Shown here piece after piece: positions 1 to 8,872 of a stretch of DNA of 22,930 bases. How positions within the stretch are numbered: position 1 is the stretch's first letter; every line of letters begins with the position of its first letter. Position numbers and translations under genes: made by a program. The notes under the pieces are model-generated. The model was not told where the DNA came from. It saw only the letters and a list, made by a program, of their open reading frames with translations, and did no database searches. Where the stretch lies: positions 1 through 22,930 of the forward strand of contig CBDURF010000042.1 of NCBI GenBank assembly GCA_965369705.1, in the 5' to 3' direction. The stretch comes from JAGLCY01 sp965369705. GTDB taxonomy: Bacteria; Krumholzibacteriota; Krumholzibacteriia; LZORAL124-64-63.

Positions 1-1
1 G

Positions 2-1198
2 GAGAGCGACGCCTTCCCGGGGGACGACCGGCGACCCCTCGTCCTGGCGGTGCCCGCGGCCGTATCGGTGCTGCTGGTCCATGGCCCGGACCGGCCTGTC
101 GACGCCGTGGCCGGCCGTGGCGGCTGGCGTTACCTGTCCCAGGCCCTGGCTCCGGGAGCGGGCCCGTCGCCCTTCCGGGTCAGGGCGGTTCCGGGTGCCG
201 AACTGACCACCGGCGCCATGTCCGCCAGCGATCTGCTGGTTTTCGTGAATCCCGAACCTCTGGGTCGCCGGGCCCTGGAGGGTCTTCTCGGGTGGCTCGA
301 TCAGGGCGGCGCGGCCCTGTTCCTGGTGGGGGACCCCACCCTGTCCGGATATCTTTCGCGCACCATCCTGCCCGGCCTGGGGTTGCCTGCCGCCGTGGAG
401 TTCCAATCCGACTCCGGCCGGGGACAGCACGTCCGGGTGGTCGATCCCGGCCACCCGGTCTTCGCGGGACTGGACACCGAAGCCATCGCCACGTTCGAGG
501 AAATCGCCTGGCGCCGTTGGTTCCGTCTCGATGAGGGCGAGGGTGCAGTCCTTTTGACCCTGACGGGGGAGGATCCGGTGTTGATCGAGGGAACGCTGGG
601 CGAAGGGAAATTCGCGGTGCTGCCCTTTGACCTTTTGCCCGAGGGAAGCGACCTGGCCGCCAGCCCCATGGCGCTACCGTTCTTCCAACGCTTGACCTCC
701 TGGCTGGCCCGCCCCGGCCGCCTTTCCGCCGCCGTCAACGCCGAGGTGGGTCAGGAAGCGGTTATTCGTCCGCTGCAACCGGAGTCCGGCTCCTCGATCG
801 AAAAGGTGGAGAATCTGCTGGTGATCGGCCCGGAAGGCCACGGGACCGGCGCTGCAACCCTCGCTTGGCGGGGAGGCGTGCCCTTGTTGAGGGGTGGGAC
901 CATTGTCCGGGCTGGATTCGTCACGTTTTTGGCCGGGGACGATACGCTGGGTGTGGTGGCGGCGGGCATCCCCGCGTCCGAATCGACACTGCAACTCCGT
1001 GGGGTCTCCAACTGGGGGAATATGATGCAGGAGTTGGATCTGGACTTGGCCGGCGATCTGACCGATCAGGCCCCCGCTGATTTCATGGCCGCGCTCGGGG
1101 GCCGGAACGCGGCTCCCTGGCTGCTGGGGTTGGCCTTGCTGCTTCTTCTGGTCGAGGTCTGGATGGGAAGAGGCGCCCGCCCGGGAATCCTTTCATAA
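2..1198 (+). CDS. BatA-like membrane protein, C-terminal part (5' partial)
   Basis: The frame is open from base 2, so the gene begins outside the window; 398 residues are visible. The first residues (DDRRPLVLAVPAAVSVLLVHG) resemble the point in BatA-type proteins where an Ig-like segment passes into a glutamine-amidotransferase-like fold. That fold follows at about residues 70-240 (DLLVFVNPE, LLGWLDQGGAALFLVGDP, HPVFAGLD, and GEGKFAVLPFDL). A single hydrophobic helix at about residues 371-388 is followed by a short basic tail. In this family a vWFA or amidotransferase-like domain lies between an N-terminal double-transmembrane domain and a C-terminal helix, and the genes usually sit with MoxR/Bat genes. 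No molecular activity is established, and no catalytic Cys is evident in the visible part. The family call is moderate. The GTG at base 50 could be mistaken for a start, but coding clearly continues upstream. Confidence 0.6.
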   Translation, partial: ESDAFPGDDRRPLVLAVPAAVSVLLVHGPDRPVDAVAGRGGWRYLSQALAPGAGPSPFRVRAVPGAELTTGAMSASDLLVFVNPEPLGRRALEGLLGWLDQGGAALFLVGDPTLSGYLSRTILPGLGLPAAVEFQSDSGRGQHVRVVDPGHPVFAGLDTEAIATFEEIAWRRWFRLDEGEGAVLLTLTGEDPVLIEGTLGEGKFAVLPFDLLPEGSDLAASPMALPFFQRLTSWLARPGRLSAAVNAEVGQEAVIRPLQPESGSSIEKVENLLVIGPEGHGTGAATLAWRGGVPLLRGGTIVRAGFVTFLAGDDTLGVVAAGIPASESTLQLRGVSNWGNMMQELDLDLAGDLTDQAPADFMAALGGRNAAPWLLGLALLLLLVEVWMGRGARPGILS

Positions 1199-1329
1199 TC
1201 GCTTGCAAATTCCTTAGCGGTTCGTTTCCTTGGGGGGGGGATATATGACCAAAGATGTCCGCGATGTTGCGGTCACGGATGGTTTTCCGCCCCATTTTCC
1301 GGTGGGACGGGAACAAGGAGCCGGTTGTC
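1199..1329. other. Leader region upstream of nifU
   Basis: This is a 131-nt non-coding stretch. It contains a run of nine G (1232-1240) followed directly by an AT-rich segment with a GAC-N7-GTC dyad at 1247-1259. I found no convincing -35/-10 pair. The weak similarity to an Rrf2/IscR-type operator is treated as a finding, not as an annotated site. An ATG at 1255 opens the nifU frame early but lies in sequence that does not look like NifU. Confidence 0.4.
1315..1320 (+). promoter_or_regulatory. Shine-Dalgarno site that sets the nifU start
   Basis: AAGGAG lies 9 nt before the ATG at 1330, whose product begins MWNYSEKVFDHF, the typical NifU/IscU N-terminus. This supports 1330 over the in-frame ATG at 1255. 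Confidence 0.8.
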
Positions 1330-2238
1330 ATGTGGAATTACTCGGAAAAGGTCTTCGACCACTTCATGAACCCCCGTAACGTGGGCGAGATCGAGGATCC
1401 CGACGGCGTGGGCGAGGTCGGATCCATGGCCTGTGGCGATGCCCTGCGGCTGTCGTTCAAGCTCGACGACGAGGGCCGGATCGCCGACGCCAAATTCCAG
1501 ACCTTCGGTTGCGGCAGCGCCATCGCCTCGAGCAGCGTTCTGACCGAGATGATCAAGGGCAAGACCCTCGAGGAAGCCGCCCTGATCACCAACGAGGACA
1601 TCGCCGAGGAACTGGACGGGCTGCCCCGGGAGAAGATGCATTGCTCGGTCATGGGACGCGAAGCCCTCGAAGCCGCCATGATCGACCATTACAAACGCCT
1701 GGGCCGGGGCGTGCCCTGCCATCTGATTCATCAGGCCACTCTGTTGTGCCACTGTTTCCAGGTGACCAAGGACACGGTCCGGGAGGCCATCTACAACCAC
1801 CGCCTCGAGGATGTCGAAGACGTCACGAACTTCACCAAGGCGGGTGGCGGGTGCGGTGAATGCCACCACGATATCGGGGATCTGTTGCGGGAATGCTGGG
1901 ACAGGATTGAACGCGGCGAAGCGCCCGCTCCCATGGACGACGGGGGACTGATCCAACTCGGCGACATGACTTCCGCCCCGTCCGTCGAACACGATCCGGT
2001 TGACAAGGACATCGTGGTCAGGATCCAGGAACTGCTGACCGATGACATCTCGGTGGCCCTGCGCAACGACGGCGGCGACATCGAATTCGTGCGCTATCAC
2101 GAGGGAAAGGTTTTTGTCCGGCTGACCGGAGCCTGCGCGGCCTGCAAGGCTTCCGACGCGACCATCAAGGGCTACGTCGAGGCCCAGCTGCGCGAATTCG
2201 TCAGCGAGGATCTGGAAGTGATAGAGGTGGACAAGTGA
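1330..2238 (+). CDS. nifU: Fe-S cluster assembly scaffold NifU, three-domain form
   Basis: NifU is a cytoplasmic scaffold on which iron and cysteine-derived sulfur are built into Fe-S clusters before transfer to apo-proteins. The 302-residue product has the full three-domain plan. The IscU-like domain (about 1-125) has cluster ligands C35, C61 and C105 and the MACGD motif. The BFD-like [2Fe-2S] domain (about 135-185) has C140, C142, C175 and C178. The C-terminal NifU/Nfu domain (about 225-302) has C269-A-A-C272. All expected cysteines are present, and the length is close to the roughly 310 residues of Azotobacter NifU. nifS follows with a 1-nt overlap, so the donor and the scaffold are co-expressed. 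No nitrogenase gene is visible, so a general housekeeping Fe-S role is the likely job, as known for NIF-type systems of some non-diazotrophs. The function call is very secure; the physiological role is inferred. Confidence 0.95.
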   Translation: MWNYSEKVFDHFMNPRNVGEIEDPDGVGEVGSMACGDALRLSFKLDDEGRIADAKFQTFGCGSAIASSSVLTEMIKGKTLEEAALITNEDIAEELDGLPREKMHCSVMGREALEAAMIDHYKRLGRGVPCHLIHQATLLCHCFQVTKDTVREAIYNHRLEDVEDVTNFTKAGGGCGECHHDIGDLLRECWDRIERGEAPAPMDDGGLIQLGDMTSAPSVEHDPVDKDIVVRIQELLTDDISVALRNDGGDIEFVRYHEGKVFVRLTGACAACKASDATIKGYVEAQLREFVSEDLEVIEVDK

Positions 2239-3467
2239 TGAACACCGGTAACAAGAGCTTCAACATGATGGAAGGGCTGCCCGAACCACCGGAGAAGGGC
2301 ATCTACTTCGACAATAACGCCACGACTCCGGTGGCCCCCGAGGTCCTCGAGAAGATGATCCCCCTGCTGACCGATCATTTCGGCAACCCCTCGAGCATGC
2401 ATTCCTTCGGAGCCCGGGCCGGCGACGAGGTGACCGCGGCCAGGGAAAAGGTCCAGGCTCTGCTGGGGGCTGCGCAGTTGAGCGAGATCGTGTTCACCGG
2501 CGGGGGCTCCGAGAGCGACAATCTCGCCATCGTCGGTACTCTGCACGCCAACCCGAAAAAGCGGCACCTGGTCACCACGGCGGTCGAGCATCCCGCCGTG
2601 CTGGGCCTTTGCCGGGACCTGGAGAAGAGGCACGGCTACGAGGTGACATATCTCAAGGTCGACCAGAAGGGCCATCTGGACCTTGATGAACTGCGGCAGT
2701 CGCTCCGGGCCGATACGGCCATCGTCTCGATCATGATGGCCAACAACGAGACCGGGGTGATCTTCGATTGCGAGGCCGTCGGGCGGATCGTCAAACAGAA
2801 CGGTACGGTCTTCCACGTGGACGGCGTGCAGGCCGTGGGCAAGCTGCCGCTCGACCTGAAATCCTCCACCATCGACCTGTTTTCGCTTTCGGGTCACAAG
2901 CTTCACGCCCCCAAGGGGGTGGGTGCCCTGTATGTGTGCAAGGGGACGAAGATCCGGCCCCTTATCGTGGGCGGCCACCAGGAGCGGGGCCGCCGGGCGG
3001 GTACTGAGAACGTCGCCTCGCTGGCAGGCATGGGTGTGGCCTGCGAACTGGCCACCGCCAACCTGGAGGGCGAGAACACCGTGGTCCGGTCGTTGCGGGA
3101 CCATCTGGAAAGCGGGCTCCTGTCGGCCATTCCCGATTCCCAGGCCAACGGCGACCGGGATCAACGCCTTCCCAACACGACCAACATCAGTTTCCAGTAC
3201 ATCGAAGGCGAAGGCATCCTCCTGTTGCTCGACCGCGTGGGGGTGGCCGCCAGCAGCGGTTCCGCCTGCACCAGCGGCAGCCTCGAACCCTCCCACGTCC
3301 TGCGGGCCATGGGCCTGCCGTTTACCCTGACCCACGGATCCATCCGATTTTCCCTGTCCCGGTACAACACCCGGGACGAAGTGGATTACGTGATCAAGGC
3401 GCTGCCTCCGATCATCGAACGGCTGCGTATGATCACGCCGTTCAACGAGCAACGCGCCACGTTCTAG
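2238..3467 (+). CDS. nifS: Cysteine desulfurase NifS/IscS
   Basis: This PLP-dependent enzyme removes sulfur from L-cysteine, giving alanine and a protein persulfide that supplies NifU. The product has 409 residues. Visible signatures are the N-terminal YFDNNATTPV, H118 in AVEHPAV, the PLP-phosphate and pyridine region HVDGVQAVG (D195, Q198), the Schiff-base lysine K221 in SGHK, and the persulfide cysteine C344 in SSGSACTSG, on the long flexible loop typical of group I enzymes. I chose the ATG at 2238, which overlaps the nifU stop as TGATG and follows the purine-rich AGAGGTGG (about 2224-2231). A GTG one codon earlier is possible. An extra segment of about 20 residues before YFDNNATT is longer than in E. 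coli IscS. Together with nifU this is a two-gene operon; no IscR, HscA/B or ferredoxin gene is seen. The 44-nt gap to mfd has no terminator, so read-through is possible. Confidence 0.95.
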   Translation: MNTGNKSFNMMEGLPEPPEKGIYFDNNATTPVAPEVLEKMIPLLTDHFGNPSSMHSFGARAGDEVTAAREKVQALLGAAQLSEIVFTGGGSESDNLAIVGTLHANPKKRHLVTTAVEHPAVLGLCRDLEKRHGYEVTYLKVDQKGHLDLDELRQSLRADTAIVSIMMANNETGVIFDCEAVGRIVKQNGTVFHVDGVQAVGKLPLDLKSSTIDLFSLSGHKLHAPKGVGALYVCKGTKIRPLIVGGHQERGRRAGTENVASLAGMGVACELATANLEGENTVVRSLRDHLESGLLSAIPDSQANGDRDQRLPNTTNISFQYIEGEGILLLLDRVGVAASSGSACTSGSLEPSHVLRAMGLPFTLTHGSIRFSLSRYNTRDEVDYVIKALPPIIERLRMITPFNEQRATF

Positions 3468-3511
3468 CCGGCTCTCCCGATCCGCCGGGACAGCCGGCCG
3501 CAAGGTCCGAT

Positions 3512-6500
3512 ATGGATAGCCACGACGAGGCGTGCAGCGAGCCGGCTGGTTTGCTGCACGCCGCCTTTCCGGATCCGAATGCCGGCGAGGGCGTGTTCAG
3601 GGCCGTCGCGAGGGTGGAGTCCGCCCTGCGCGAGGCTCCGGACGGACCGTTCCTGTTGTCCGGCCTGCACGGCGGGACGCGCGCCCTGCTGCTGGCTGGT
3701 TGGTTCCGGAGCGGGGGTCGGCCTGGTTTGGTGGTGACGCCCGATCGGGAGTCTGCCGACCAACTCGCCGATGACCTGGAAACCTGGCTGGGTCCCAGCG
3801 GCGTAATCCACCTGCCCCAGCAGGAAGTCATGGCCTTCGACCACAATTCCCCGGAACCGGCCCTGGTCGGGGATTTCCTCGCTGGACTCGAACGGCTCGC
3901 GACCGACGGCCCCCATCTGGTCGTAACCTCCGTCTACGCTCTGCGCCAGCGGGTGATGGCTCCCGCGGTCCTGGCAGGGGCGGTCTTGCGCTTGGAAAGC
4001 GGCCAGCGGGTGGACCTGGATGAACTCTGTCTCCAACTGTCCCAACGCGGCTACCGTCCGGCGGGAATGGTGGCCAAGGTGGGGGACTACGCCCGGCGGG
4101 GAGGGCTGCTGGATATCTTCACACCGTCCACCGAGCCGTTGCGAATCGAGTTTTTCGACGACGAAATCGTTTCGATCCGCCGTTTCAACGTCGAATCCCA
4201 GCGCACGATCAGCCGGAGCGAAAAGGGGCTCGTGTTGCCGGTCAGCCATCTCCTGCTCGATGACGACGCGGTCCTTTCCTGCCTGGGACAGGTGGAAGGG
4301 AAAATCGCCGCCGAGGGCTTGGACCGCGATTTCCTGGATGACCTCGAAGCACGCCTCGAAGACCGTCTGATCGATGACGGCCTGGAATCCTATCTGCCCT
4401 GGCTGGGTCCTACCGCCACCGTGGCGGACTATCTGGCCGACGGCACCACGGTCTTCTGGACCGACCCTCCCCGGCTCAAGGAGCAGTCCGATCTGCTCGA
4501 TGCCGAACTGCCGCGTCTCAGGGCGGGCCGGTTGGAGAAGGACCCGACTCTGCCCGAAATCGAGGAACTGGTGGAGCCCGCCTCCAGCTTGGCCTCGCCC
4601 CGCCTGCGGCATGTCTTCCTGACCGGATCCTGGATCGCCGGAGACGAACAGGCGCGTTGGCTGGACCGGGAGCCGGCCGCAAGCCTGGTCTTCCAATCCA
4701 CCGGGCAACAGTTGCGGGGCGGCCATGTCGCCCAGCTGCGCGCAGACCTTCTCGCCAGGGAACAGGAGGGGCAGACCGTCCTGCTGTTGTGTGACAACAA
4801 GGGCCAGGCCGACCGCCTGGCCGATCTGCTCGACGACACGGAGGACACCCCCCCCGCCACTCGGCCCCGCGTGGGGTCCCTGTCCGCCGGCTTCATCTGG
4901 TCCGAAGCCGGCCTGGCCTGCCTGACGGATCACGAATTCTTTGAACGCTACCAGCGGCCGACCCGGATCCGCCGCCGCAGTTCGGGGCTGGTCAAGGAGC
5001 GCGCTTCCCTCAGGCCCGGGGAATACGTGGTGCACCTCGAATACGGTATCGGAAGGTACCGTGGTCTCGAGGTGATCACCGTCCAGGGGGTGGAACGGGA
5101 ATGCCTGCTGCTCGAATACGCCGAGGAGGGCAAGGTCTACGTTCCGGTGGAGAACATCGACCAGGTCGAACGCTACAGTTCGGACCAGGGCGCCCACCTG
5201 ACGCTGGCGAGGCTGGGGTCGGGCAGCTGGCTCAAGGTCAAGGGCCGGGCCAGGAAGGCCATCCGGGCCATGGCGGCGGAATTGATCGAACTCTATGCGG
5301 CGCGCAAGGCCCGACCCGGTTATGCCTTTCCGGCCGATGCACCTCTGCAGAAGGCCCTCGATGATTCCTTTCTGTTCGAGGAAACACCAGACCAGTTGAC
5401 GGCAATCGTGGACATCAAGCGGGATATGGAGGACTGCCAGCCCATGGACCGTCTGGTGTGCGGGGACGTTGGTTTCGGCAAGACCGAAGTGGCCATTCGT
5501 GCGGCCTTCAAGGCCGTGGCGGCCGGAAAACAAGTGGCGGTCCTGTGCCCCACCACCCTGCTGACCCAGCAGCACGGGGAGACCTTCGGGGAGCGTTTTC
5601 GTGATTTTCCGGTCCGGGTGGAGACAATCAGCCGGTTCAGGTCGGCCGCCGAACAGAAGGGGATCCTCGCCCGGTGCGCCGCCGGCGAGGTGGATGTCCT
5701 GGTGGGCACCCACCGACTGCTTTCCCGGGACGTGAAGTTCAAGGATCTGGGCCTGTTGGTCATCGACGAGGAACAGCGGTTCGGTGTGCGGCACAAGGAG
5801 AGGATCAAGGAATTGAAGCGCCTGGTCGATGTCATGACCCTGAGCGCGACTCCCATCCCGCGCACCTTGTACCTGGCCCTGATGGGCGCCCGGGACATGT
5901 CCCTGATCAACACGCCGCCCCGGGACCGCCTTCCCATCCACACCGAGCTGTGCACCTTCAGCAAGCAGGTCCTGGTCGAAGCGATCCTCCGCGAGCTCCA
6001 CCGCGGGGGTCAGGTGTTTTTCGTGCACAATCGCGTGCAGACCATCGAAAGCACCGCCCATCTCATTCGTGAGCTGCTGCCCAACGTGCGGGTGGCCTGG
6101 GCCCATGGCCAGATGAAGGAGGAAAAACTCGAGGGAATCATGGCGCGGTTCCTGAACCAGGAATTCGATGTCCTGGTGGCCACGGCCATCATTGAATCAG
6201 GTCTGGACATGCCCCGGGTAAATACGATCATCATCGACCGGGCCGACCGGTTCGGGCTGGCCCAATTGTACCAGTTGCGCGGCAGGGTGGGGCGCAGCAA
6301 CCACCGGGCCTTCGCCTACCTGATGACCCCGCCCGGAGAGCGATTGACCGCCGAGGCCCGCCGCCGGCTCGCGGCCCTGGAGGAATTCCAGGCCCTGGGT
6401 TCGGGCTATCACATCGCCATGCGCGACCTGGAGATTCGAGGTGCGGGCAATCTCCTGGGTGAGGAACAGCACGGGCACATGGAAGCCATCGGATTCGACC

Positions 6501-7012
6501 TGTATTGCCGGCTGCTGGAAGAAACGGTGAGGGAACTCCAGGGCGGAGGCGGTGTTGCACCGCTGGAAGTGAAGACGGAGTTCCGGGTTTCCGCCTATCT
6601 CCCAGATGATTACGTGGGGGATCCGCAGCAGAAGATGGATCTCTACCGCCGCGTCGCTCGGCTCCGGAAAATCGCTGCCTGCGACCGTATGCGGGACGAA
6701 TTCAAGGATCGGTACGGACTTCTGCCTCCAGCGGTGGAGAATCTTCTCGCCATCCAGGGTTTGAGGATTCTGGCCGGCGCCCTAGGCATCGTGGAGATCA
6801 AGGGCGGCCGGCAGGGTGTCGATTTCTTTTTCGCTGGCGGACAGGAACCCCCACCAACTATTATTCAGGGCTTGATGGAGTCAGGCCCCAAAGGCCTCCA
6901 ATTCAAGGCCGTCGATCAATTCATCATGAAAGTGCCCGCGGTCCGGGAAGAGCACCTGGTCGCGGCGTCCGTCATGCTCGATCGTTTGGCCGAGCTGCGA
7001 GACAAGGAGTGA
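3512..7012 (+). CDS. mfd: Transcription-repair coupling factor Mfd
   Basis: Mfd is a cytoplasmic ATP-dependent DNA translocase that removes RNA polymerase stalled at lesions and recruits UvrA. The product has 1166 residues, close to the 1148 of E. coli. The N-terminal part resembles UvrB (about 1-340). The RNA-polymerase-interacting domain starts near GEYVVHLEYGIGRYRG (about 503-518). The superfamily-2 motor follows with Walker A GDVGFGKT (651-658, K657), the Walker B box D752-E-E-Q755, motif III SAT (778-780), and motif VI QLRGRVGR (921-928). The TRG-type segment (YHIAMRDLEIRGAGNLLG, about 965-985) and a C-terminal autoinhibitory domain (about 1010-1160) complete it. All key motor residues are intact. 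The start ATG has only a modest AAGG upstream (3502-3505). The stop overlaps or abuts the next gene, which suggests co-transcription with the parvulin genes. Confidence 0.97.
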   Translation: MDSHDEACSEPAGLLHAAFPDPNAGEGVFRAVARVESALREAPDGPFLLSGLHGGTRALLLAGWFRSGGRPGLVVTPDRESADQLADDLETWLGPSGVIHLPQQEVMAFDHNSPEPALVGDFLAGLERLATDGPHLVVTSVYALRQRVMAPAVLAGAVLRLESGQRVDLDELCLQLSQRGYRPAGMVAKVGDYARRGGLLDIFTPSTEPLRIEFFDDEIVSIRRFNVESQRTISRSEKGLVLPVSHLLLDDDAVLSCLGQVEGKIAAEGLDRDFLDDLEARLEDRLIDDGLESYLPWLGPTATVADYLADGTTVFWTDPPRLKEQSDLLDAELPRLRAGRLEKDPTLPEIEELVEPASSLASPRLRHVFLTGSWIAGDEQARWLDREPAASLVFQSTGQQLRGGHVAQLRADLLAREQEGQTVLLLCDNKGQADRLADLLDDTEDTPPATRPRVGSLSAGFIWSEAGLACLTDHEFFERYQRPTRIRRRSSGLVKERASLRPGEYVVHLEYGIGRYRGLEVITVQGVERECLLLEYAEEGKVYVPVENIDQVERYSSDQGAHLTLARLGSGSWLKVKGRARKAIRAMAAELIELYAARKARPGYAFPADAPLQKALDDSFLFEETPDQLTAIVDIKRDMEDCQPMDRLVCGDVGFGKTEVAIRAAFKAVAAGKQVAVLCPTTLLTQQHGETFGERFRDFPVRVETISRFRSAAEQKGILARCAAGEVDVLVGTHRLLSRDVKFKDLGLLVIDEEQRFGVRHKERIKELKRLVDVMTLSATPIPRTLYLALMGARDMSLINTPPRDRLPIHTELCTFSKQVLVEAILRELHRGGQVFFVHNRVQTIESTAHLIRELLPNVRVAWAHGQMKEEKLEGIMARFLNQEFDVLVATAIIESGLDMPRVNTIIIDRADRFGLAQLYQLRGRVGRSNHRAFAYLMTPPGERLTAEARRRLAALEEFQALGSGYHIAMRDLEIRGAGNLLGEEQHGHMEAIGFDLYCRLLEETVRELQGGGGVAPLEVKTEFRVSAYLPDDYVGDPQQKMDLYRRVARLRKIAACDRMRDEFKDRYGLLPPAVENLLAIQGLRILAGALGIVEIKGGRQGVDFFFAGGQEPPPTIIQGLMESGPKGLQFKAVDQFIMKVPAVREEHLVAASVMLDRLAELRDKE

Positions 7013-7014
7013 TC

Positions 7015-8856
7015 ATGTCCCCGAGCCCCAAGTGCCCCCATTCGGCCCGGACCTTCAGGTCCGGCCCCGCGTTCTTTCTGCTTCCGGTCCTTGCCGTCCT
7101 GGTTTTGCCGGCTGTCCTGGCCGGCTGCGGCGGCCAGCAGGAGGAAGACGTCATCCTGGCCACCGTCGGCAAAATAGATATCAAAGCCAGCTATTACGAG
7201 GACAGGCTCTCCAGGCTGAAGGAGAATGAACTTCCCCGCGCCGAGGACGGGTCTCCCCTGGACATGTCGCTTCTGGAGGGCAAGCAGAAATTCCTTGAGA
7301 CACTGATCAACAAGGAAGTCATGGTCCTGACGGCGGAAAAAATGGGGATGCAGAACGACCCCACCATCGTGGTCGCTAAGGAGACATTGACCAAATACCA
7401 TGCCAACTTGATGATGTGGGACAATGTGATCAGAATACCGGCCAGCGCGATCAGCGCAGAGGAACTGGAGGCTTTCTACGCCAAGATGAGTTCCTCGCGG
7501 AAATGCCTCTATGTCATCTGCAACTTCCTGGATGACGCCGAAGCGGCGCGGAAGATGGCCTTGGAAGGGGCCGACTGGGAGGACATCGTCAATAAATACC
7601 ACGATGGCGGCATTCCTTCGAGCGGCCGTTACGAAATCAGCGTTCCCTTCGGCCAGTACACCCCCGGATTCGAAAAGGGGGTCTTCAATACGGAGATCGG
7701 GGGCATCACCCCGCCCCTCACCACGGTGTACGGCTACTGGGTGCTCAAGGTTGTCGGTGAGAAATCGGGCGAGAAACCGCCCCTTGAGGAAGCCAAGGTG
7801 AAGATCATAAAAGTGACCTTCAACCGTAAAATGTCACACCTGAAGGATGAATTCAAAAAGAGCGTGATGGAGAAATTCCAGCTGACCATTCACGAAAACG
7901 CACTCTGGAAATGTTACCTTGCCCTGCCTGAAGGTGAGACCCTGTTCCAGGAAGGTACTCAGGAGCCCCGGACCCAGGCGGAGCTGAAGGACCTCGACAT
8001 CGCGACCGAGGACTTGGACATGCTGTTCTATTCCTACCTGGGGCGTGACGGGGAGCTGAAGGAGAACACGCTTCTCGACTACAAGATCCATTTCGACAAG
8101 ATGAACGTTTTCCAGAGGCCCAAGGACACGGAGATGCTGGGCGGTCTGCGCAACAAGATCGAGAAGGAGCTCGGAGCGAGCCTCCTCGACTTCGAGGCCC
8201 AGGACAGGGGATTCTACGAGGATCCCGAGGTGGTGACGAAGGTCAGTCTCAAGGTGGAGGAAATGATCGTCAACAAGCTCTATGCCGAGGTGATCCATAT
8301 CGAGGACCGGGTCACCGCCGAGGAACTATCGGCGTTCTGGGCCGAGCATTCCCATGAGTACGTCACGGCGGAGAACCGGGCCGGCCGTCTGGTGATCTGC
8401 CGGGATGCCGAGCAGGCTGCCGAGGCCCGCGCCAAGGCCGCCGAGGGGATGGCCTGGAAGGACCTCCTGATCGCCTACGGCACCGACAGGGACAACAAGT
8501 TCAAGTCGGGGAATCTTGATGGTGTCATTGAAAAAGGCGGGGAACCCGTCTCGGTCGCGCTGTTCTCGATCCAGCCGGGCGAGCTGAGCGAACCGTTCGC
8601 CCTGGCCGACGGTCGCTACGGTGTCGTGCGTCTGGAATCGGTGACTCCCGAGTGGCTGCTGGAATTGTCCGAGGCCAAGGATTCCGTCGTCAAGCGGATG
8701 AAGGAAATCCGCAAGGAGGAGGCCTTCCAAGTCATGATGGACAAGTGGCTGGAGAACATCCCGGTGACGATCCACGAGGAAAATCTGGCGGGATTGGCCT
8801 CCTGGAAGGAACTGACGGCGGAAGAACTGCCTGAAAACGCGGTACCGCTCATCTGA
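7015..8856 (+). CDS. Parvulin-type (PpiC/PrsA-like) lipoprotein, two degenerate domains
   Basis: This 613-residue product starts at the ATG at 7015, 5 nt after AAGGAG. A GTG at 7009 is in frame but sits inside that site. The N-terminus is basic, then hydrophobic, ending in a lipobox LAGC with C38 as the lipidated residue, so the protein should be membrane-anchored and face the periplasm. Next comes a SurA-N-like helical region, beginning with a stretch about the inhibitory segment typical of this family (VGKIDIKASYYEDRLSRL). A parvulin-like domain lies at about 158-255 (ADWEDIVNKY, GGITPPLTTVYGYWVLKV) and a second at about 452-545 (GELSEPFALADGRYGVVRL). The usual active-site His of the first strand (R-H-I-L) is replaced in both (LYVI and GRLVI), and the late GxH is YW and YG. 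Isomerase activity is therefore doubtful, and a chaperone or holdase role for envelope proteins is more likely. A SurA-like protein follows 16 nt downstream. Confidence 0.85.
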   Translation: MSPSPKCPHSARTFRSGPAFFLLPVLAVLVLPAVLAGCGGQQEEDVILATVGKIDIKASYYEDRLSRLKENELPRAEDGSPLDMSLLEGKQKFLETLINKEVMVLTAEKMGMQNDPTIVVAKETLTKYHANLMMWDNVIRIPASAISAEELEAFYAKMSSSRKCLYVICNFLDDAEAARKMALEGADWEDIVNKYHDGGIPSSGRYEISVPFGQYTPGFEKGVFNTEIGGITPPLTTVYGYWVLKVVGEKSGEKPPLEEAKVKIIKVTFNRKMSHLKDEFKKSVMEKFQLTIHENALWKCYLALPEGETLFQEGTQEPRTQAELKDLDIATEDLDMLFYSYLGRDGELKENTLLDYKIHFDKMNVFQRPKDTEMLGGLRNKIEKELGASLLDFEAQDRGFYEDPEVVTKVSLKVEEMIVNKLYAEVIHIEDRVTAEELSAFWAEHSHEYVTAENRAGRLVICRDAEQAAEARAKAAEGMAWKDLLIAYGTDRDNKFKSGNLDGVIEKGGEPVSVALFSIQPGELSEPFALADGRYGVVRLESVTPEWLLELSEAKDSVVKRMKEIRKEEAFQVMMDKWLENIPVTIHEENLAGLASWKELTAEELPENAVPLI

Positions 8857-8872
8857 CCGCGGGGAAAGGTCC

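Noticed and set aside
1255..1329. N-terminal extension of NifU from an upstream ATG
   Set aside because: The 25 extra residues do not look like any NifU N-terminus, and a good ribosome binding site lies just before the ATG at 1330.
3466..3497. CCGGCT/AGCCGG inverted repeat between nifS and mfd
   Set aside because: It has six base pairs, a long loop and no T-run, so chance is likely in GC-rich sequence.
2172..3503. Minus-strand open frame opposite nifS
   Set aside because: nifS is complete with all catalytic residues; the opposite frame shows no recognisable protein.
3464..6106. Very long open frame on the minus strand (about 880 codons)
   Set aside because: It lies opposite mfd, whose protein is fully conserved. 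The minus-strand translation is rich in H, Q, G and P without domains. It is a by-product of GC-rich codon usage.
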